Origin: Isoetes taiwanensis | Taxonomy: Eukaryota; Streptophyta; Lycopodiopsida; Isoetales; Isoetaceae | Length of the DNA: 64,000 nt | NCBI GenBank assembly: GCA_021234155.1 | Contig: JAJEKV010000075.1 | Span: forward strand, 4,728,230 to 4,792,229 | Reading direction: 5' to 3' | The notes under the pieces: generated by a model | Told to the model about the DNA's origin: nothing | Databases searched by the model: none | The model's input: only the letters and a program-made list of their open reading frames with translations | Position numbers and translations under genes: made by a program | Shown here: in pieces, positions 56,038 through 64,000 of the stretch | Numbering within the stretch: position 1 is the first letter of the stretch | Layout of the letters: each line of letters begins with the position of its first letter

Positions 56038-57785
56038 TATTGTAGAATCTAGGAACTAAAGGGTGGGGTGATTGTGGCGCCATTGTAGAATCCAAGAACT
56101 AGCTTTTAGAAGCAATTAGGGTTGCTAGTGTTTGCCACCGGTGCACTTCCAGTCTTCTATTGGTGCCATCGTTGCACTTCCACTCTTCTATTAGTGCCCC
56201 CGGGTGCACTTTCACTCACATCATTGAAATTTGGTGGCTTTAAGTTATTTGGTTGGTAAGTAAAGTCTTACCCTCCACCTCATCTAAAGCAAGGTTCGCC
56301 ACATTTGAGGATAGACAATTCTTTATGGAGGCAAAGCCTCCACACAAAGTCGGATCCAGTCTTATATTTCCAATTTGAAACAAGGCACCCAAAAATATAA
56401 CCAATATGTTTTCACTCTAGTTATATATCAAAAACCATTCAAAAACCAAACATATTCAATAAATAAAGAGCATTTATGTAAATATGATGATATAGGTTTT
56501 ATGGATCTTCAAATTCAAAGGTTGTCCGCGAACATTATAGAGTAAAATAAGAGATTTCCAGCAAGATTAAATTCATCTAAATCGAAGTTGAAATTCACAA
56601 GTAACTTGAAGATTCCAACTCCATCTTAGATGTTTCTATTACTACTAGATAGACCTCACATTCAGCTATAAGTTTCATGAAGGACACCTACTTATTTGAT
56701 CGACCACAAAGACATTATTGCCATTTGAGGCAAATACCCCTATTTTTAAGGTATTTTTGGAATATGTGCAAACTTGAGGCATATAGTTGGAATTTTCCCT
56801 TAATGAAAACAATTTGAGGGTAATTTCATTATAAATTCAAGGTGGTTTCCTAATATATCTAATAGTAATAATCAAATATAGTGTTTTATATGAATCTGTG
56901 CATAGCATATTGTAGAATCTAGAAAACTAAATCTTAGAAGTAATTAGGGTGGGTGCTTTTGGCGCCATTGTAGAATCCAAGAATTAGCTTTTAGAAGTAC
57001 TTAGGGTTGCAAGTGATGCCACCTGTGCACTTCCACTCTTCTATTAGTGCCACGGGTGCACTTCCACTCACATCGTTGAAATTTGGAGGCTTTAAGTTAT
57101 TTGGTTGATAAGTAAAGTCTTATGTAGACCCTCCACCTCATCTAAAGCAAGGTTCACCACATGAAAATTTTTTGGGGATAGAGAATTCTTTATGGAGGCA
57201 AAGCCTCCACTCAAAGTCGAGGTCCAGTTTTATATTTCCAATTTGAAACAAGGCACCCAAAAATATAACCAATATGTTTTCACTCTAGTTATATATCAAA
57301 AACTATTCAAGAAAAGGGAAAATTTTAAATACACTCCTCAACTTTGCAAATATTCAAAACATGTTCAACAAACAAAGAGCATTTATGTAAAGGATAATAT
57401 ATTAATATAGGCTTTGTGGATCTTAAATTCAAAGGTTGTCCGCGAACATTATAGATTAGAATAAGATATTTCAAGCAAGATTAAATTCATCTAAATGGAA
57501 GTTGGAATTCACAAGTAACTTGAAGATTCCAACTCCATTTTAGATGGTTCTACTACTACTAGATAGGTCTCACTCTCAGCTATAAGTTTCATGGAGGACA
57601 CCTACTTATTTGATCGATCACAAAAATGTTATTGCCATTTGAGCCAAATACCCCTATTTTTTTAAGGTATTTTTGGAATATTTGCAAACTTGAGGCATAT
57701 AGTTGGAATTTTCCCTTAATAAAAACATTTTGAGGGTAATCTCATTATAAACCCAAGGTGGTTTCTTAACATGTCTAATCACAAC
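56038..57785. repeat. ~885-bp direct tandem duplication
   Basis: Copy 1 is about 56038-56910 and copy 2 about 56911-57785. Both contain 'ggcgccattgtagaatccaa', the 'gtgcacttccactcttctat' block and the 'gaggcaaagcctcca' palindrome. A 50-bp piece of the same family recurs at about 63613-63672. Confidence 0.82.
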
Positions 57786-58061
57786 ATATGTAATTGAGTT
57801 TCACGTTTTTCTTTTTTTTATTTTCGTGGTTCTGCGCCGCAATCCAGGTTTCCCTTTTGTTGCCATGTTTTTTTTTTCCAGCAATCCGTTCGAACATATG
57901 GCAGTCGCTCCAATCTAATCTGGCTATGGCAGCCATGGTCGAGCTCTTTTTGCCACATTGCCGGAGTATTCTAGCTGTTTTTTGCTGTCGGAATTCGCCT
58001 GGAGACAGCTACGCCACATGCTGGCTACAGCCCTGCCATATGTTCTTGAAGGCCATATGCC

Positions 58062-59500
58062 ATGGCCTTCCATCTTTTTTGCCTTCTGGTATCCATAGCC
58101 AATGCTTCCTTGCAAAATGCCTCTTCCATTTGCCCTCCTGCTTTGTTCGTCTTTGGGGATTCTCTTTCAGATACAGGGAATGATTATGGCGCTTTTGCGA
58201 AAGATCCTTCTTATGAAAATTACCACCATGGACAGACCTGGTTCGTATTTCGTAAAAGTTAGATCCTGCTTGCAGATCGGATTTCTAAATCTGCGATCTG
58301 CTTTAGACGATCTTTGATATGGGTTATCATTTTTCATAGTCTTCTTTCTGTATTATGCAGCTCAAGCCTTTGGGTTTCCTTACTACCACCATATGTTGGA
58401 AATATTGAGCCAAATTACGAGCATGGAGTAAGCTTTGCATGGGGAGGGGCCACAGCAAGAGCATCGACCATCATGACCCCATTTCACCTAGCAGAGCAAG
58501 TAAACCAGTTCCTTTACTTTCAGAAAAATCTCGATGGTTTAACTTTTAACTCCTTAACAGGTATTCTCATTTTGCCCTATAGAATTTGATCTATTTTGCT
58601 TCTCTTATTCTGATATGCCAAACAGAATTGCATGTCCTCCCAATCTACAGATGAATAACCATTTCGAGAAGATCTTGGTACTTCATTTGCATTGGAATCA
58701 ATGATCACGGCGAGCCTATATAACAAGAAGATGACTATTGAAGAAGTCGAGTTAAACATTATTCCAGAAGCTATACAAGCAGTAGCAGCATCCATTGAGG
58801 TACTTGTCTTTTATGCTCTTCTTGGGCTTCCTTAGGTGCATAATACTGATTTTTTCTTTTTTGCTCTGTTGCTAGGAACTATATACCTATGGAGGAGCAA
58901 GGAATTTCATCATTGTTAATGTTTCAATTAGACAGGTTAACAACGTTATAATAAACCTAGACAAGCAGGCTAGGAAACAAAGACATTACAAAATAGAAAC
59001 ATTCATTTGAAATGTAAATCCTTCACATCACTTTGGTATCACAATATCAAGGGAATAGATTTCAAAGATTTAAATGTTCTTGCCTTTTAGCTATTGGACT
59101 AGTTAACAAGATTAATCAACGAATTGTTTGGTTGATTTTTTTTCTCTCTCTCTTTTTTTTTTCCGCACGTTTGCACAAACGCAAGTTGACACTTTGAAGC
59201 AATTCTAGAGTGTACACGTTGCTGCCAGGTGAGACTTTTGTGCAGGTGGCTGCTGTTTCCGTCGTTTGATTTCATCTACGGCTTCAGAAATTCATGGAAA
59301 TTCCAAGTCAGAGGCAGTTATGGGTGCGTCGGGATATCTTGCGGAAGAGTGTTCCTGGTCTTGTGCCTCAACAGCAGCTTTGGGGCCCAAATTTGATCAT
59401 CTCATTCTTCGCATTTTAACTCAAACCTTCTTAGCAATCTCTATGCAGCAGAGTAACGAGCTACCGGATTTGCAAATTTTAGCATGGCTATAACTCATGG
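58062..59500 (+). pseudogene. GDSL esterase/lipase remnant
   Basis: GDSL lipases are secreted Ser hydrolases. Exon 1 (58062 to about 58242) starts with a signal peptide-like MAFHLFCLLVSIANA and carries the nucleophile block FVFGDSLSDTGND. Exon 2 (58361-58560, after TTATGCAG, before GTATTC) has LLPPYVG, YEHGVSFAWGGATARAS and HLAEQVNQFLYFQ. Exon 3 (to 58799) has the GxND block as GINDHG in one frame and YNKKMTIEEVE in the next, so it carries a frameshift. Exon 4 (from 58876) has LYTYGGARNFIIVNV and then loses the usual PPLGC sequence. A weak later block (59265-59350, EIHGNSKSEAVMGASG) may be the rest. The catalytic Asp-His end is not found. Confidence 0.75.
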
Positions 59501-59839
59501 ATGCTGTTTTTTTTTTGGATAGATTCGGCATGACGGTACCCTTTAAGCACAAATTTGGCAGATTTTGCAGGATCTTTGGCAGACTCCGGCTTCTGGATGA
59601 TGTTTTTTTCTTTCTTACCTGCAGGTTCTTTAGGTTCTTAAGTAAAAGGAAGTCCGCTAAAGACAAACTTCATGGAGAAATTTGCAGACTGGTACCTTCT
59701 CGTGGCTATGGCTATGGCTTCCGGAGGATGTTGTTTCTTTACAAATTTGCAGACGAAGGCTAAGGATAACTCCAGCTTTTTGGTTCATCTGGTGCAGAAG
59801 AAAAAGGTAGACTGGTTCATCTGGTTCGTATCTTTACTC

Positions 59840-62800
59840 ACTATGGAAGTCTACTTGAAGCACATCAGGCATTTCGCAAAATTGCACAGCCTAGTGTATG
59901 TACATGGACGAAGGTTGTTATGGCAAATGCCAAGCTTGGGCAGACGACCATCGATTTGTATGAGGAAATGTATGAATCAGGTGAGAGAAGTGATAACCAT
60001 ATCTATATTGCCATTCCTAAAGCGTGTCTTAAGGGAAAAGCTCTATTCTCTAGACTAGAATTATTCATGAGCAAATTATATTAGGCGGATTTACGACTGA
60101 TCTCATTATAAGCAACACAGGGTATGCTAAATGTGGCAGCATTGAGGAAGCATATAAGGTATTTGCATTTTGCCAAATCGAGATCGCTACATGGAATGTA
60201 GTGATTGCAGCTCATGCTTAGCATGGAGATGTTCTTCTTGCTCTAATGCATTTTGAGAAAATGCAAGAGGAAGTCATGGAATACAATAATTGGAGCATGT
60301 GCCCAGCATGCCTGGCCTTCTGTTGCCTTACAACCTTTTGTGCATAAGCAAGAGGAAGGTATCGAGTTAGACGAGGTTACCTTTTTGAACACCTTAAAAG
60401 CATGCACTAGCATCTTGCATTCAGGGCGTGGAAGGCTTATCCATGCGCAAATAATCAAATCGAAATTCCATTCTGACGAGGTATTAGGAAACAACCTCAT
60501 TGATATGCATGCCAAGTGTGCGCAGCTGGAAAGAGCACATGCCATCTTTTGAGATTGTTAAAGCAGGATGTAGTGTCATGGGGATCAATAATCACAGGAT
60601 TTGCCCACAATGAGTGTAGTCTTCTGGCCCTTCAATATTTCCAAGAAATGCAGCCAAGCAGCATAGAACCAGACGAGATTTTCTTTGCAAGCACCTTGAA
60701 GGCATGTTCCATCTTTGGACCGTTAGGGAAAACCAGGTTCATCCATGAGCAGTTTATAAGTTATTACCTCAAATCTATTACCAATATGGAAACCAATACG
60801 ATTGGCCAATATTCAAATTGAGGAAGCTTGAAAGATGTATTCCAAGCATTTATCTAAGTCCCAAAATAGACCACAGACTTATGGGCCATGATGGGGATTA
60901 CAAAATATGCCTGGGATGGAAAACATAATTTGGCTCTAGAATGTGTTTCAGACATGTAAGCAGAAGTCATGCAGCTAAATGAAGCTCCCTATCGATCAAA
61001 ATAATCATATCGGCGGGATTGGATCAATAGAGCAAGGTAGGCTTGTCCATGGGCACATTATTAAAATGAAACCGCAATCGAGACCTTCTATTGTAGGCTA
61101 TCACAGAGGCAGGCTAACGGGACATTCTTATTCAAGAATCTTGGAGGGAGATGGAAAAAGAAGGCATAGATCCAAATGAAGCAACGTTTCAGGGTGTTCT
61201 CTTAGCCTTTTCCAATAACAAAGCATTAGAATGTGGAAGATTCATTCATGAAAAACTTATTGAAAGAAAAAAACAATTAAATTCCCTTGGAAATGCCTTG
61301 ATGGAAATGTATGCCAAATGTGGTAGCCTGGAAGAGATGCACATTATTTTTTGTAGGTTGCTGAACCCAGGTGTTACTTTATTGCAGGATATTCTCGACA
61401 TGAGGAAGACTATCTAGCCCTGTAGTATTTTATGAAGATGCAGAAAATGACATAAAACCAATGCACTAAATGAGTGCTATGAAATCTTGTGGCCGTATAC
61501 AGACAGTAGAAATGGAGAGGCCGATCCATGAAGATACAATTGCAAGTTGTAGCCAATTATGCATTGCCAAATGGAACACAATTGTTTACATGCATGCCCA
61601 ATGTGGAAGGCTGGATGAGGCATAAAAAGCTTTTGACTTCTTGCCAGTGCATAATGTAGTTTCATGGGGCACATTAATTTTGGGAAATGTACAGAATAAG
61701 AGAAAAATTATGGCCTTAACATGCTTTGATATGATGGAAAGTGAAGGCATCAAACTAGACAATATGATAATCCTCAGTATCCTGAAAGCATATGGTGAAA
61801 TAGGAAGAATAGAACAAGGAAGGATCTTTCATGAGTTACTAATGAATAATGGTGTTGGTCAATGCTTTGATTAGCATGTATACAAGATGTGGCAAAGATG
61901 AGGGAAGCAAAGTCCTTGATAAAAATGCCAACAAGGAATATTGTATCATGGAATATAGTTATTGCATAACTTTTTTTGCATAGAAATTGTGCTCTTGCCC
62001 TACAGTATTTTGAAATGATGCATTATAACGGTCTAAAAGCTAACGTGGTTTCCTGGTGGTTGTCGAAGGATACCTTAGTGCAATGAATTTCTTTTGGTCC
62101 TGGAATGCCTCCAGCAAATGCCAAAGGAAGGTGTGGAACCAATTGAAGTCGCCATCTTGAGCCTGTGGAAAGCTTGTGCTGGCGTATATGCAATTCAAGA
62201 GGGTAGGCTTTTTCATGGAAAGATTATCCACAGTGGACTGCAATTGGATTTGGAGGTGTGGAATGCTTCCATAGACATGCATGTCAAGTGTGGTTTCCTA
62301 GTGAAAGGGCTTGCTCAGTCTTTAACAACATGAATGGCAGGAGTGTTGTATCATGGAATATATTGATTGCTGGATATGCTCAGCATATAGAAAGTTTCTT
62401 GGCTGTAAAATGTTATGAGGAAATGGAACAAGAAGGCATCAAACCAGATGCAATAACATATATGAGCACCTTGAAGGCATGTAGCAAAATAGGAGCTATA
62501 GAGCAGGTGAGAAGTATCCATGAGAGAATGTTTAAAGAAGAGATCCAATTAAACACTTGTCTAGAGAACACTTTGATTGACATGTATGCAAAATGTGGGA
62601 GCTTAAAGGAGGCATATGCAGCATTTGACATCTTGCAAAACCAAGATGTAGTGTCATGGAATGTACTGAAAGCAGGATATACTTATCAGGGAATGGGTGT
62701 ACTAGCTATAGAATGCTTTGCATCGATGTAAAATGAAGATATTACACCAAATGAGATCACCTTTTTAATGTCTTAAAACCATGTGCAATTATACATGCAT

Positions 62801-63380
62801 TAGAATATGGAAAGCTAATTCATGTTCATATAATTGAAACAGAAGCATATTCAGACGTTATTGGTAACACCTTAATAGATGTGTATGGTAAAAGTGGAAG
62901 TTTAGAGGAGGCACAAAGGACATTCTATAAAATTCGTTACGAATGTACTTTCTTGGAGTGCAATTATTGGAGGATATGCATAACATGGAGATGGTATTTT
63001 GGGCCTGAAATGCTTTGAAAGGATGCAACAAGAGGGTACAAGGCAAGATGAAGTGTCATTTAGCAGTATTCTGATTGCTTGTGATCGGTCAGGCCTAGTG
63101 GATGAAGGCCATTAGTACCTAAAGTATATGAAAGACTATTGCGACATTGTGCCATCTGCATTTGCGGACGTTTTTGGATGTACAGGATTCCTAAATAGGG
63201 CAGAGAACCTACTCCAAAATAGTCTGCCAACTAATGTTATGGCCTGGACTAGTTTGCTGAATGCATGCAAAGTCCATGGCAGTTTGGAAGTTGGGAGCCA
63301 CTGCTTTGAACAAATTCATTTATGGAATTCCTCTCATGTATTTCATTATTCATCAGCAGGACATGGCAAATACTACTGAG
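59840..63380 (+). pseudogene. PLS-class PPR gene, heavily broken
   Basis: About 3.5 kb of PPR repeats is scattered over all three frames. Examples are VTFLNTLKACTSILHSGRGR (60376-60435), LIDMHAKCAQLERAHAIF (to 60552), IEPDEIFFASTLKACSIFG, LGNALMEMYAKCGSLEEMH (61285-61345), ITYMSTLKACSKIGAIEQ and LIDMYAKCGSLKEAY (62574-62620). It ends with VMAWTSLLNACKVHGSLEVG (63238-63297). There are many stops and frame changes, far more than in the 4610-6343 gene. The ending motif is nearly the same as in that gene (WASLLNACKIHGNMELG), so both belong to one subfamily without a visible DYW domain. Confidence 0.82.
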
Positions 63381-64000
63381 GAATAGAGATAATATAATTC
63401 TGCAGTCATGGAAGTGATATTATAAAACATTGCATTGCTAAAACACTCAAATTATTATACCAACTAAATTCCTAAGCAAAGTAACCAAACGTGCTTTTGA
63501 CTAGTTTTTTTTTTTTTTTTAAGCCCTTCATATTACTTGGGCTTCGATTGACACGAAGTCGGTAAAGAGAAATGTTCGCGGCGGCCAAGGCCGCCGCGAT
63601 AAATTTCTTGTAGTAATAATCAAATATAGTGCCTTATATGTATGGTTTTTGAATTTGTGCATAGCATATTGGTAATAAGACATTGTTTGATAAACTGCTA
63701 TCTTGATGTGGTTCTTAGAGTGCTAAACTAGCATTGGCTAAGTGATTCACGTAAATTTATATGGTTCTCAATGTGTTTAGCTATCATATTTCATGAATGT
63801 TCAATGGTCTAAAGCCTTACCTCTAAACCATAATAATGATTCTAGTATAATCGAGATTTTTTTTGGGGGGTTGCCAAAGAGCAAACCTTCAGAGAGTTGG
63901 TTTCATTGAATAGTATTAGGATATGCTAATTTGACGAGTGACATTAGGAATTGTTGTGCATCCAACTGCTAAGGTTGAAGTTAGTAGGTGGTTTGGTTGT
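63381..64000. other. Non-coding 3' end of the window
   Basis: A T-run at 63507-63521, the second GC palindrome (listed) and a fragment of the 56-57.8 kb repeat family; no gene seen. Confidence 0.5.
63568..63612. repeat. 45-bp GC-rich palindromic element, copy 2
   Basis: AGAAATGTTCGCGGCGGCC, AA, GGCCGCCGCGATAAATTTCT, then TGTA. It differs from copy 1 by C/T in the left arm and AA/TT at the centre. It abuts a piece of the 56-57.8 kb repeat family. Confidence 0.85.

Larger units (their letters stand above)
53945..58061. other. Intergenic region between GPAT and the GDSL remnant
   Basis: No gene is recognised. The first few hundred bases must include the GPAT promoter. The rest contains an inverted repeat, a tandem repeat interrupted by a MITE, and an ~885-bp tandem duplication (each listed). 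Confidence 0.55.

Overview
The window is nuclear DNA of a land plant. Three clear host genes support this: the chaperonin subunit CCT4, a glycerol-3-phosphate acyltransferase (GPAT) with an N-terminal HAD-like domain, and a GDSL lipase remnant. At each end there is also a long, nearly intron-free PLS-class pentatricopeptide repeat (PPR) gene. The PPR style, the sparse introns and the large repeat-filled spaces suggest a seed-free plant, most likely a fern; this is inference.

Layout. 1-8 kb: CCT4 (minus) and a PPR gene (plus). 8-13.8 kb: a decayed DNA-transposon region with a plus-strand transposase-like pseudogene and, on the minus strand, the 3' part of a gene with a Ulp1/C48 protease domain. 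That minus-strand gene is split by an 11.6 kb Ty3/gypsy chromovirus, 'family 1' (13774-25369, both LTRs present); what appear to be its upstream exons reappear at 25370-26766. A related chromovirus, 'family 2', starts at 27126. A segment running from inside the family 1 3' LTR to just before the family 2 gag-pol has been tandemly duplicated (copy A 23960-38871, copy B 38878-47000). Copy A then received a 6.76 kb CACTA transposon (29962-36722) with 3-bp target duplications; copy B preserves the empty site. The decayed family 2 gag-pol follows copy B (47-51.4 kb). 52-64 kb: GPAT (minus), small repeats and a MITE, a GDSL lipase pseudogene, and a large PPR pseudogene.

The most unusual content is a histone H3-like gene in each retrotransposon, between the primer binding site and gag. 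In family 1 the reading region at 16104 opens with an exact H3 tail start (MARTKQTARK) and ends at 17347 with an H3 alphaN helix and histone fold. A long acidic then basic linker lies between. Family 2 has a separately diverged H3-like fold ending at 37479 (copy A) and 45626 (copy B). Both families also end pol with a chromodomain, so one element codes for both a histone-like protein and a potential histone-tail reader. The family 1 H3 gene has its own TATA box and is bracketed by paired imperfect hairpins; the next gene repeats the hairpins-TATA-ORF layout. Family 2 has analogous hairpins after its H3 gene, followed by a TATA box.

Caution: single-base breaks occur even in the housekeeping gene CCT4, where two nearby indels in homopolymer runs cancel out. 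Some frameshifts in the elements may therefore be sequence error rather than decay. I could not compute identities or search databases.
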